The notes below the pieces were generated by a model, which worked only from the letters and a program-made list of their open reading frames with translations, was not told the origin of the DNA and ran no database searches. Below, one piece after another: positions 45,644 to 57,033 of a stretch of DNA of 64,000 bases. The stretch's first letter is position 1. Each line of letters begins with the position of its first letter. The DNA is taken from contig NC_061509.1 in assembly GCF_022539505.1 (NCBI RefSeq), forward strand, positions 214,172,254 to 214,236,253, read 5' to 3'. The position numbers and the translations under genes are program-made. The DNA is from Lolium rigidum (taxonomy: Eukaryota; Streptophyta; Magnoliopsida; Poales; Poaceae).

Positions 45644-48070
45644 ATGGGGAAGGGCGAGGGCTCGTCCCGCTGCTCGGGTGTGGCGGGACCGCATTCCTCC
45701 GCCGCCGCCGTGGACCCCGACGCGTCCCTGCCTGCGACCAATCCCGTATGTTCTCTCCTCGCGCCTGCTCATTTGATTCGCCGACTCCCCTGGTTGAAGT
45801 TCGTATGTATTTTGAGCTCGCAGAGCGCCACCACCGGCAACAGGAAGCGGAAGGCCCCGGCGGCCGCTCGGAAGACTCGGAAGGCACAGGTCCGTCGCTT
45901 CGTTCTGTACCGTATACCTTCCCCTGAATTCAGTTGGATTCCTCTGAGGTGCGACCGTTTGCTGTAGGTTCCTAGAACATATCACATCGAGGTGCGCTAC
46001 GGGCACGAAAGTAGAGTAAGTCACTTCTTCACGAACAGACGGGAGTTGGACCGGTGCGCCCACATAGTGGCGGAGCTGCCGCAGCCCTGGCCGATGACAT
46101 TGGCGGATGCGCAACTCTGGATCTTGAAACTGTTCCGGCTCCATCCGGAAACGCAGGATCTCCATTTGGAGGGGCTGTTCAAGGCATTCCCCCCTGACTT
46201 CGAGCCAGATGAGAATAGCCCCGAGTTCTACTTGGAATATTTGGACTGGGAGACCCGGATCTTTGACACCGACAGGTCCTGGACTTCCTTTCTCAACAAA
46301 CTGAAGAGGAAAAATGTGATGCAGCAGCTCATGCTGTATGTGGACTGCTCTGAACTCAAGCACTACGATGTTCTGCTCAAAGCTGTACCTGATGGTTCTT
46401 ACTCTCAACCGTCACCGGTTCTGCTGCCGAGGAGTTTGGATCCTGTTGACCTGCGCTTTCTGGACGACCGCCTGGAAATAATGACACTGAACGAAATTGC
46501 AGCTTGTATTGCTAGCAACTGGGGCCAACAGGGAAGCCCCCCTGAGGTATGTAGGTTAAAACAGAAGGCTTTGGAGTTCAGATTCGGTACATACTATGAT
46601 TCATACAACTACATCCCAAGGTTGCTTAAGGGCATAGTACGTGCAAACCCCGGTAGTTTTGTCGACATCGAGGACACAAAGGTCGTAGGTTGCGAGGGTT
46701 TTCGGTTCCTCCGCCGCATATTCTGGGCGCTTGCACAGGGCATACACGCCTTCCGTTACTGTCGCCCTGTGCTCTGTGTCAAGGGCACACCACTATGCGA
46801 GAGGTATCAAGGGGTGTTGTTGACGGCCCTTGCAGTGGATGCTAATGATTATCTGGTTCCGGTAGCATTTGCTGTTGCCGAGAGCGAGACAAAAGAAAGC
46901 TGGCTTTGGTTTCTTAGAAACGTGAAGCAATCAGTTGTGAAGAAGCGCTCTCGTGTCTGCATTATACATGACTGCAAAGCGGAGCTGGTGAATGCTGTGG
47001 ATGATATTCAGAATAACCCTGAAGAACAGCACCCGTGGAAAGATGTACAAAGCCGGTGGTGTATGCAACACCTTGCTGAAAACTTCCTGGAATATTTTGA
47101 GGACAAGAAGCTGATGACATTGTTCAAGAAGCTTTGTCAGCAGAAGCAAGGAAGTAAGTTTGCTGACATCTGGAAGGAACTAGATGAGTTGACCCTGAAA
47201 TGCGCCGCAGAGAAAAAACGTGAAGAGGCAGAGCTTGGGGAGGAAGGGAACCATGGTGTTGACAGCCAAAGAAAGATAATGAACTTTTCTGATTGGATCC
47301 ATCTGAAACCAAAGGAGAAATGGTCACTGCTGTATGACACAAATAATGCTAGGTATGGCATCATGGGAATTGATATGTCTGATGCATACAAGCATGATCG
47401 TGTATTGAAGGGGATACTCTGCCTTCCGCTCAGTGCCATTGTAAAGGTCACGTTCAACCGCATGGTGGAGTACTTCAAGAACACAAGTGCTGCAGCAAAC
47501 GAAGCAATCAACAATCCAGCAATAAAGTTCCCTCAACGTGTACAGGATGGCATGGATTTGAAGATGCAGAAGGCCCAGATGCATCAGGTGATCTGCATGA
47601 ACCCCAGGAACAAAAATGTTGTATTGGGGGATGATGTTGCAAAGTATGTGGTTCAGTCAGGGCACAAGCGTGTAGCTGTTCGCCTGTATTCAAAATCTAC
47701 CGGTACCATGAAAAAGTCTGGAGGATGCACACTGAAAGAAAGGGCCGCATGTTCATGCAACAAGCTGCGGCTTCTTCACAGGCCCTGCTCTCATGTCATG
47801 GCCGTCTGCAGTCAAATTGGAGTCAGCACTTCTACATATATGTCTCGGTACTACAGCCTGTCCTATCTAGGAAACACCTGGAGTGCAAAGTTCGTTCTTC
47901 CTGACAATTTACACAACTATCACCAACTAATCGATCAGTTCAGCTACATCTATAGCTCCGAGAGTAAGATGCCAACTTGGATCCCAGACAAGAAGTTGGA
48001 ATGTGGCCTTCCTGTTTTTCTAACGTCAGACTTCACACAAACTGGCATATATGTAGAAGAGGAAGAGTGA
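45644..48070 (+). CDS. MULE-transposase-related protein with SWIM zinc finger
   Basis: Model: exons 45644-45745, 45824-45889 and 45968-48070, with two 78-nt GT-AG introns in phase 0, giving 756 residues. The start is MGKGEGSSRCSG. Exon 2 gives a basic stretch (GNRKRKAPAAARKTRKAQ), a likely nuclear signal. A MULE-type transposase core spans about residues 310-430: RPVLCVKGTPLCERYQG, LLTALAVDANDY, SWLWFLRNV, then HDCKAE with Asp391 and RWCMQHL with Cys421/His424. Lys328 stands where MULEs have the first catalytic Asp (VDGT). A SWIM finger lies at C651-x-C653-x9-C663-x-H665. No terminal inverted repeats of a Mutator element were recognised. An intact frame, introns and a lost catalytic residue suggest a domesticated, DNA-binding FAR1/MUSTANG-like protein rather than an active transposase; that is inference. 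Confidence 0.75.
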
Positions 48071-48239
48071 ATCATCGACGGGGAAGCAATTCCATACAAT
48101 CAAGGAACCAAAAAAAATCACTGATCCTAGTCAAGCTTGAACTTCTGTTGTCTTCCGTCAACTTAATCATGTTTGTAACCTGAGATTAAATTATCCTATT
48201 TGAACTTGAACCTTTCATCTATGGGGCTGCTGTCATGTC
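48071..48239 (+). other. 3' flank of the MULE-related gene
   Basis: AT-rich sequence after the stop codon, probably 3'UTR. No canonical AATAAA; GATTAAATTA near 48183 is the nearest variant. Confidence 0.4.
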
Positions 48240-48938
48240 CCGGAAACTGAATTTCACGTTATGTTCAGGTAGCTTGGCAAGTACGACCTTGGACGTTCCC
48301 CTCCCCGTCTACTGTAGCGGAGGCGATTTCTTGGATCCCACCGAAGAACTCCACCTCGCCGGCGTGATTCGTCGGATCCCTCGGTCTCCGCCGGCCGCCT
48401 CGGCGGCGGGAGGCCGGGGGATCCCCGTCTCGTGTCCTGTACATAGTGTAGGAGCTCTGTGGTTGCAGGTCGTCGGCGTCTTGGAGGTGGAGGCGTGGCG
48501 GCTGAAGTTTGCGGGCGGTGGATCTCCTCTCCAGCGTCGGCGCTCTGCGGGGAGTCGTCTTCGATCCACCGCCATCGACGCCCTCGCATCTCTGCGGAGG
48601 TGCCGTGGGCGTCTTCCCCGTGGCCGCCTCCGAGGGCGGCGGAGCCTCCAAATCGAGTTCATGAAGAAGGTGTTGCAGCGGCGCATCGGATCGTCCGCGA
48701 CGACGTTCGGCGGTGTAGGTCTTCCGGGACCGGCGCTCGGCGACTTCCCGCTCGCCTGGGGACTGCCTCCGATCCAAGGCTTCGAGGGAGGCAGCGGCGG
48801 CGGCGCGCCACCGACGGCATCGACGGTTCGAAGCCGCGGTCAACGTGCAGGAGGGCGGTTCTGTATTTTTGTGTTTCTTGGGGTCCTTTCTGTAATGTTT
48901 CCGATGTAATGCTGTTCCTTCTCTCGCAAAAAAAAAAA
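48240..48938 (+). mobile_element. second GC-rich poly(A)-tailed retroposon
   Basis: About 700 bp of GC-rich sequence with abrupt edges ends in TGTAATGCTGTTCCTTCTC and an A11 tail (48928-48938). Open frames on both strands show no known domain. In composition and tail it resembles 28598-29888. No clear target duplication. Probably a non-autonomous non-LTR retroposon. Confidence 0.45.
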
Positions 48939-49104
48939 TACGGTTAGTAGACCTGTGCGTGGCTGGACATCTATTATCGACGTGCTTTAACTTCAAGCTT
49001 GCACCAACACTGGATCCTTAGTTGGTTATACAATTCTGATAATTTGTATGCTATCTTTGATTTATAATTTGTTAAAACACTGATAAAAAACATTTTGTAT
49101 TCGG

Positions 49105-50055
49105 TTAAGCACTTGGCTTTGTTTTACTCCCTGGTTTTACTTTGGTTCTCATAACTTGCAACGTTCCTGGGAGATCTATGTTGACAATATTTGTCCATTC
49201 CGAATAGTCTGTCGTTTCCATCATGATAATATGATGAGAATTGATGCCTAAAGGAGAATGAGACGAGGTCAGTATACCTTGATTGCCGGTGACATGACTG
49301 GTGGCGCTAGAGTCCATGATCCAATCTTGTCCTGGCTGAGGGAACGCAACGCCATAGCTTGGGGTTGTCTGGTAGAGGGTGGTGTAGTCCCATGACGGCA
49401 TCGATGCAGGCTGAGGTACGGTCGGTGGAGCGGGTGCGTGCATCAGTGGGTAAGCCTGAGTCGGCATACCAGGACGAGGTTCGAGGACGCCAGAGAAGTT
49501 TGGCGGAATCCAGGGAGAACGTGGCGGGAACGGTGTCTCCATAGGGGTAAAGTAGCCTAGCCAAGGCTCTTGCAGTTGGACTCTGCCGCGGCCTCTGTTG
49601 TCGGTACGACCACCCGAGTAGTGCTGCTGGCCTCCACCGCGGCCACGTCCGCCACCATGTTGTTGACCTCCACCTCGGCCTCCTTGTTGGCTGTTTCTTG
49701 GGGCTGACACTGGGGGGACGCACGGGGCGCTGCTGCCACTAGGGGGGCCATGGCCACCCGTTTGCATGGCGAGTGCTTGGGCACCAACATGGTGGTTTTG
49801 AGAGGTGGCGTCGACCTCGGCGTGCTGAAGGCGGGAGCAGGCATCGGCGAAGGAGGGGACCGTTGTCTTGAGAATCTCGGTCTGCAGCTTGTATTGATCA
49901 CCAAGGCCGTCAATGAATTGAAGGGTGAGATCGTGGTCATCAACAGGGCGGCCGATTGCAGCAATATCATCCGCAATCCGCTGCAGTTTGCTGGCGTAGG
50001 TGGAGATGGAGAGATCTCCACTAGGGGTGTTGCGGAAAGCCTTGCTGAGGAAGAG
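49105..50055 (-). pseudogene. Copia element J: gag second half and protease start
   Basis: Continues the gag from 58820-59368 after removal of element H. It has a normal Copia gag segment (GDLSISTYASKLQRIADDIA, then DDHDLTLQFIDGLGDQYK), a Gly/Arg/Gln-rich RNA-binding-type stretch (GGRGRGGGQQH), and the protease entry WIMDSSATSHVTGNQGIL, in which the catalytic DSGA is DSSA. The similarity ends soon after, near 49220, and the frame stops at 49105, so J is 3'-truncated. No integrase or reverse transcriptase remains. Confidence 0.7.
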
Positions 50056-50060
50056 GTAGC

Positions 50061-51846
50061 TGAAGGAGATATGCCCTAGAGGCAATAATAAAAGTGGTTA
50101 TTATTTATATCTTTATGTTTATGATAAATGTTTATATATCATGCTAGAATTGTATTAACCGAAACATTAGTACATGTGTGATATGTAGACAAACAAGAAG
50201 TCCCTAGTATGCCTCTTAAACTAGCTTGTTGATTAATGGATGATTAGTTTCATAATCATGAACATTGGATGTTATTAATAACAAGGTTACATCATTATAA
50301 TGAATGATGTAATGGACACACCCAATTAAGCGTAGCATAAGATCTCGTCATTAAGTTATTTGCTATAAGCTTTCGATACATAGTTACCTAATCCTTATGA
50401 CCATGAGATCATATAAATCACTTATACCGGAAAGGTACTTTGATTACACCAAACACCACTGCGTAAATGGGTGGCTATAAAGGTGGGATTAAGTATCCGG
50501 AAAGTATGAGTTGAGGCATATGGATCAACAGTGGGATTTGTCCATCCCGATGACGGATAGATATACTCCGGGCCCTCTCGGTGGAATGTCGTCTAATGTC
50601 TTGCAAGCATATGAATGAGTTCATAAGAGACCACATACCACGGTACGAGTAAAGAGTACTTGTCGAGAGACGAGGTTGAACAAGGTATAGAGTGATACCA
50701 AAGATCAAACCTCGGACAAGTAAAATATCGCGAGACAAAGGGAATTGGTAATATATGTGAATGGTTCATTCGATCACTAAAGTCATCGTTGAATATGTGG
50801 GAGCCATTATGGATCTCCAGATCCCGCTATTGGTTATTGGTCGGAGTGAGTACTCAACCATGTCCGCATAGTTTTCGAACCGTAGGGTGACACACTTAAA
50901 GTTGGATGTTGAAATGGTAGTACTTGAATATGGAATGGAGTTGGAATATTTGTTCGGAGTCCCGGATGTGATCCCGGACATCACGAGGAGTTCCGGAATG
51001 GTCCGAGAATAAGATTCATATATAGGATGTCATTTTATGTGAATAAAATGTCGCGGAAGGTTCTATGGAAGGTTCTAGAAGGTTCTAGAAAAGTCCGGAA
51101 GAAACCACCAAGGAAGGTGGAGTCCACAAGGGACTCCACCTCCATGGCCGGCCAGCCCTAGATGGGGTGGAGTCCCAAGTGGACTCCACCATAGGGGGCC
51201 GGCCACCCCCACATGGGAGGTGGGAATCCCACCTTTGGGTGGGAGTCCTAGTTGGGCTAGGTTTGCCCCCTCCTATGGAAGGTTTTGGTTTCGGGTCTTA
51301 TTCGAAGACTTGGACACCAACACTTGGGATCCACCTATATAATGAGGGGCCAAGGGAGGGGGCCGGCCACCCCAAGACCATAAGCTGGCCGCCCCCCTTG
51401 AGTGGTCGGCCACCCCTCCCAAACCCTAGCTTTGCTCCTCCACTCCATATTGCCCGCATAGCTTAGCGAAGCTCCGCCGGACTTCTACACCGCCACCGAC
51501 ACCACGCCGTCGTGCTGTCGGATTCAAGAGGAGCTACTACTTCCGCTGCCCGCTGGAACGGGGAGGTGGACGTCGTCTTCATCAACAACCGAACGTGTGA
51601 CCGAGTACGGAGGTGCTGCCCGTTCGTGGCGCCGGAACCGATCGTGATCAAGATCTTCTACGCGCTTTTGCAAGCGGCAAGTGAACGTCTACCGCAGCAA
51701 CAAGAGCCTCATCTTGTAGGCTTTGGAATCTCTTCAAGGGTGAGACTCGATACCCCTCGTTGCTACCGTCTTCTAGATTGCATCTTGGCTTGGATTGCGT
51801 GTTCGCGGTAGGAAAATTTTTGTTTTCTATGCAACGTTATCCTACG
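50061..51846 (+). repeat. 5' LTR of element H
   Basis: 1786 bp; its last base is G where the 3' LTR has the canonical A (CCTACG against CCTACA). It contains two perfect hairpins at 51116-51140 and 51166-51190, both with the 10-bp stem GGTGGAGTCC and loops ACAAG and CAAGT. CCACCTATATAATGAGG near 51331 is a likely TATA box. Confidence 0.93.
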
Positions 51847-51848
51847 AG

Positions 51849-51860
51849 TGGTATCGAGCC
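51849..51860 (+). other. primer binding site of H (tRNA-Met type)
   Basis: TGGTATCGAGCC is TGGTATCAGAGC, the initiator tRNA-Met site of plant Copia elements, with one base missing. Confidence 0.75.
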
Positions 51861-53045
51861 GTGTCTATGCATAGATGGTTGCACGAGTAGAACACAATGG
51901 TTTGTGGGCGTTGATGCTCTTGTTATCTTTAGTTGAGTACTTTGCATCTTTATGGCATAGTGGGATGAAGCGGCTCGGACTAACTTTACATGACCGCGTT
52001 CATGAGACTTGTTCCTCGTTCGACATGCAACTTGTATTGCATAAGAGGCTTTGCGGGTGTCTCGTCTCTCCTACTATAGTAAAGATTCAATTTACTCTTC
52101 TATTGACAACATTAGTATCAACGTTGTGGTTCATGTTCGTAGGTAGATTAGATCTATATCGAAAACCCTAAACCACGTAAAATATGCAAACCAAATTAGA
52201 GAGCGTCTAACTTGTTTTTGCAGGGTTTGGTGATGTGATATGGCCATAATGTGATGATGAATATGTATGAGATGATCATTATTGTATTGTGGCAACCGGC
52301 AGGAGCCTTATGGTTGTCTTTAAATTTCATGTTGAGTAGTATTTCAAAGTAGTTGTAATAGTTGCTACATGGAGGACAATCATGAAGACGGCGCCATTGA
52401 CCTTGGTGCTTCGCCGACGATGATGGAGATCATGCCCGAAGATGATGGAGATCATGTCCGTGCTTTGGAGATGAAGATCAAAGGCGCAAAAACAAAAGGG
52501 CCATATCATATCACATATGAACTGCATGTGATGTTAATCCTTTTATGCATCTTATTTTGCTTAGATCGCGACGGTAGCATTATAAGATGATCCCTCACTA
52601 AAATCTCAAGATAATAAAGTGTTCATCCTTAGTAGCACCGTTATCAAGTCTTATCGTTTCGAAGCATCTCGTGATGATCGGGTGTGATAGATTCGATAAG
52701 TACTTACAACGGGTGCAAGACAGTTTTTGCACATGCGGATACTAAGGTGGCCTTGACGAGCCTAGCATGTACAGACATGGTCTCGGAACACGTGATACCG
52801 AAAGGTAGAGCATGAATCATATGATTGATATGATGAACACTTTGAGTGTTCGCCATTGAAATTACACCTTTTCTCGTGATGATCGATTTAAGGTGCGATG
52901 GATTTGGTTCGTGTGATCACTAAGACAATGCGAGGGATATTGTTTTGAGTGGGAGTTCACCTAGATTTTTAATTATGTTGAATTAAAATTTGAACTCAAT
53001 TTGTCATAAACTTAGTCTAAACTATTGCAAATATATGTTGTAGAG
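51861..53045 (+). other. leader region of element H
   Basis: Untranslated leader between primer site and gag, with only short open frames and no recognised motif. A leader of about 1.2 kb is normal for BARE-like elements. Confidence 0.6.
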
Positions 53046-53825
53046 ATGGCGTCCTCAATCAATTTTAACCAGTTCCTAGAGAAAGAAAAGCTTAAGAGTA
53101 ACGGTAGCAACTTCACCGACTGGTTCCGTCATGTGAGGATCTTCCTCTCTGGCGGAAATCTGCAATATGTGCTTGATGCACCGCTAGGTGATCCTCCTGC
53201 AGAAACCGAAACCGATGAAGTAAAAGCTGTTTACGAGACTCGGAAAACTCGGTACTCTCAAGTTCGGTGTGCCATCCCGTGCGATCCGGAATCCGATCTT
53301 CAAAAACGTTTTGAGCACCATGATCCTCATGAGTTGATGAATGAGCTGAAAGCTATTTTTGAGACTCATGCGGCCGTGGAATGCTATGAAGCATCGAAAC
53401 ATTTCTTCAGCTGTATGATGGAAGAAGGCAGCTCCATTAGTGAGCACATGCTCGCCATGACCGGGCATGCGAAGAAACTCGGTGACTTGGGAATAGTGAT
53501 TCCTAACAGATCGGGGATTAATCGTGTCCTTCAATCACCGCCACCAAGTTACAAGAACTTTGTGATGAACTACAATATGCGGAACATGAACAAGGAGTTA
53601 CCCGAACTCTTTGGCATGCTAAAAGCTGCTGAGATTGAGATCAAGAAAGAGCACCAAGTGTTGATGGTCAACAAGACCACCAGCTTCAAGAAACAGGGCA
53701 AGTCTAAGGGAAAATTCAAGAAGGGTGGCAAGAAAGCTGCCACGCCTCCTATGAAACCTAAGAACGGCCCTAAGCCCGATGCTCGAGTGCTATTACTGCA
53801 AGAAGAAGGGACACCGGAAGCGTAA
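53046..53825 (+). pseudogene. gag of element H (frame lost before the zinc knuckle)
   Basis: Start MASSINFNQFLEKEKLKSNG at 53046. The capsid region shows FTDWFRHVRIFLSGGNLQYV, MNELKAIFETHAAVECYEAS and SISEHMLAMTGHAKKLGDLG, then a Lys/Gly-rich tail (KKQGKSKGKFKKGGKKA). Near 53780 the frame is lost, so the CCHC knuckle (CYYCKKKGHRKRNC) is read only in the next frame. Confidence 0.85.
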
Positions 53826-54483
53826 TTGCTCCAAGTATTTGGCGGATCCGAAGAGCGGCCTTGTCAAGAAGAAGAAAGAAGGTATATCCGATATACATGT
53901 TATAGATGTTTATCTCACTAGTTCTCGTTCTAGTACCTGGGTATTTGATACTGGTTCGGTTGCTCATATTTGTAACTCGAAACAGGAACTAAAGAATAAA
54001 CGACAACCGCTGAAAGATGAAGTGACGATGCGCGTTGGAAACGGATCCAAGGTCAATGTGATCGCAGTCGGCACACTTCCTCTACATCTACCTTCGGGAT
54101 TAGTTTTAAGCCTAAATAATTGTTATTATGTACCTGCGTTGAGCATGAACATTATATCCGGATCTTGTTTAATGCAAGACGGTTATTCATTCAAGTCCGA
54201 GAATAATGGTTGTTCTATTTTTATGAATAATATCTTTTATGGTCGAGCACCACAAAAGAATGGCTTATTTCTATTAGATCTCGATAGTAGTGATACGCAT
54301 ATACATAACATTGATGCTAAGCGAATTAAATTGAATGATAATTCTACTTATATGTGGCACTGTCGTCTTGGTCATATTGGAGTGAAACGCATGAAGAAAC
54401 TCCATACTGATGGATTACTTGAATCACTTGACTTTGAGTCACTTGATAGATGCGAAGCATGTCTAAATGGGAAAAATGACTAA
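53779..54483 (+). pseudogene. zinc knuckle, protease and pre-integrase of element H
   Basis: CCHC knuckle CYYCKKKGHRKRNC, then the aspartic protease start WVFDTGSVAHIC (DTG active site, Val where Ala is usual), and the GAG-pre-integrase zinc motif region WHCRLGHIGVKRMKKLHTDGLL. A stop after ACLNGKND (54481-54483) ends the frame. Confidence 0.85.
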
Positions 54484-55214
54484 GACTCCATTTTCTGGTA
54501 TGATGGAGCGAGCTACTGACTTATTGGAAATCATACATACCGATGTGTGCGGACCAATGAGTGTAGCATCGCGCGGGGGATCTGAGTAGATATGGGTATA
54601 TCTATTTCATGAAACATAAATCCGAAACTTTTGAGAAGTTTAAGGAATTCCAAAGTGAAGTAGAAAATCAACGTAACAAGAAGATTAAATTTCTACGATC
54701 TGATCGCGGAGGTGAATATCTGAGTTATGAGTTTGGCATGCATTTAAAGAAATGCGGAATACTTTCACAATTGACACCGCCGGGAACACCACAACGAAAC
54801 GGTGTGTCCGAACGTCGTAATCGAACTCTCTTAGATATGGTTCGTTCTATGATGTCTCTTACTGATTTGCCGTTATCATTTTGGGGTTATGCATTAGAGA
54901 CAACCGCATTCACTTTAAATAGAGCACCATCAAAATCCGTAGAAACGACACCGTATGAATTATGGTTTAATAAGAAACCTAAGTCGTCGTTCCTTAAAGT
55001 TTGGGGTTGCGAAGCCTATGTAAAAAAGTTACAACCGGACAAGCTAGAACCCAAAGCGGAGAAATGCGTCTTCATAGGATACCCTAAGGAAACTATAGGG
55101 TACACTTTCTATCACAGATCCGAAGGCAAAATCTTTGTTGCTAAGAACGGAACCTTTCTTGAGAAAGAATTTCTCACTAAAGAAGTGACTTGGAAGAAAA
55201 GTAGAACTCGATGA
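54484..55214 (+). pseudogene. integrase of element H, broken
   Basis: The first catalytic Asp lies in HTDVCGPM in a frame that stops near 54587; the next frame (from 54609) carries the second Asp in FLRSDRGGEY and the Glu in NGVSERRNRTL. The C-terminal region FLKVWGCEAYVKK...KCVFIGYP is typical of Copia integrases. The break in the catalytic core would inactivate it. Confidence 0.85.
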
Positions 55215-55261
55215 GATTAATGAATCTATACTCGTTGATCGGAGTAGCGCAATGACGGAAG

Positions 55262-56206
55262 ATGTACCTGTACCGCCTACACCGGCAACGAGAGGAAGCT
55301 AATGATAATGATCATGAAACTTCGAACGAGGAAACTACCGAACCTCGCAGATCGACAAGGGAACGTGCCACTCCTGATTGGTATGATCCTTGTCTAAATG
55401 TCATGATTGTGGATAACAATGATGAGGACCTCGCGACGTATGAAGAAGCGATGATGAGCCCAGATTCCAACAAATGGCAAGAAGCCATGAAATCCGAAAT
55501 GGGATCCATGTATGATAACAAAGTATGGACTTTGGTAGACTTACCTGATAGCCGAAAGGCTGTCGAGAATAAATGGATCTTCAAGAGAAAAACAGATGCT
55601 GATGGTAATATTACTGTCTATAAAGCTCGACTTGTCGCAAAGGGTTTCCGACAAATTCAAGGAATTGACTACGATGAGACTTTCTCACCCGTAGCGAAGC
55701 TAAAATCTGTGAGGATTTTGTTAGCAATAGCTGCATTTTTCGATTATGAGATTTGGCAGATGGATGTCAAAACGGCGTTCCTCAATGGAGACATTGAGGA
55801 AGAGTTGTATATGGTACAACCCAAAGGTTTTGTTGATCCTAAAAATGCTGACAAAGTATGCAAACTTCAGCGTTCAATCTATGGACTGAAGCAAGCATCG
55901 AGAAGTTGGAACCGACGCTTTGATAAGGTGATCAAAGACTTCGGGTTTATACAGTGTCATGGAGAGGCCTGTATTTACAAGAAAGTGAGTGGGAGCTCCG
56001 TAGCATTCCTGATATTATATGTAGATGACATATTATTGATCGGGAATGATATAGAACTATTAAGCAGTGTAAAAGGTTATTTGAATAAAAGTTTTTCAAT
56101 GAAAGACCTTGGTGAAGCATCGTATATATTAGGCATCAAGATTTATAGAGATAGATCAAGACGCCTAATAGGGCTATCACGAGTACATACTCGGACAAGA
56201 TTCTAA
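55262..56206 (+). pseudogene. reverse transcriptase of element H
   Basis: Copia-type reverse transcriptase: KWIFKRKTDADGNITVYKAR, ARLVAKGFRQIQGIDYDETF, QMDVKTAFLNGDIEEELYM and the catalytic YVDDILLIG are all present in one frame. Frames are lost before 55262 and after 56206, so it is separated from integrase and RNase H. Confidence 0.88.
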
Positions 56207-56325
56207 AGAAGTTTAGAATGGACGAAAGTAAGAAAGGGTTTTTACCTATGTTACCGGGCAAGGTCTTGAGTAAGACTCAAGGACCGGCTACGGCGAAGAA
56301 AGAGAAAGGATGAATCAAATCCCCT

Positions 56326-57000
56326 ATGCTTCGGCGAGTAGGCTCTATTATGTATGCCATGCTATGTACAAGACCGGATATAGCGCATGCTGTTAGTTTG
56401 ACTAGGAGATATCAAAGTGATCCAGGAATGGAACACTGGACAGCGGTCAAGAATATCCTGAAGTACTTGAAAAGAACTAAGGATATGTTTCTTTGTTATG
56501 GAGGTGACCAAGAGCTCGTTGTAACAAGTTACACCGATGCAAGTTGGAACACTGATCCCGATGACTCTAAGTCACAATCCGGGTACGTGTTTATATTGAA
56601 TGGTGCTGCAATGAAGTCGGGCAAGCTCGAAGCGGTGCACGGTGGCGAAGTCTTCAACGGAATCGAGTACATAGCGGCTTCAGAGGCTTCATCAGAAGCG
56701 GTATGGATGAAGAGGTTCATTGTAGAGCTCGGTGTGGTTCCTAGTGCATTGGACCCATTAATCATTTACTGTGATAACATGGGTGCCATCGCCAATGCAC
56801 AAGAGCCAAGGTCACACAAGAGGTTGAAGCATATCAAGCTGCGTTACCACTCGATTCGCGAGTACATCGAAGATGGAGAAGTAAAGATTTGCAAAGTACA
56901 CACCGATCCGAATGTAGCAGATCCGTTGACTAAAGCTCTCCCTAGGGCAAAGCATGACCAACACCAGAATGCCATGGGTGTTAGGTATATTACAATGTAA
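56326..57000 (+). pseudogene. RNase H of element H
   Basis: Region after the polymerase: GSIMYAMLCTRPDIAHAVSL, then RNase H motifs TSYTDASW (Asp), EYIAASEASSEAVW (Glu) and IIYCDNMGAIANAQ (Asp), then HIKLRYHSIRE. Ends at 57000, 33 bp before the 3' LTR. It lies in a different frame from the polymerase, with an intervening broken segment at 56207-56325. Confidence 0.85.
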
Positions 57001-57020
57001 TCTAGATTATTGACTCTAGT

Positions 57021-57033
57021 GCAAGTGGGAGAC
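57021..57033 (+). other. polypurine tract of element H
   Basis: GCAAGTGGGAGAC directly abuts the 3' LTR, as in BARE-like elements. Confidence 0.8.

Noticed and set aside
45458..46408. Minus-strand 316-codon ORF over the MULE-related gene
   Set aside because: It is antisense to exons with a clear transposase and SWIM signature and has no domain of its own.
45992..48070. Taking the MULE-related protein as starting at 45992
   Set aside because: The codon there is GTG; splice sites upstream give an ATG start with a basic N-terminus in frame.
48254..48996. Minus-strand ORF of about 240 codons
   Set aside because: Same reason: GC-driven openness within a poly(A)-tailed retroposon of the opposite strand; Arg/Pro-rich with no motif.
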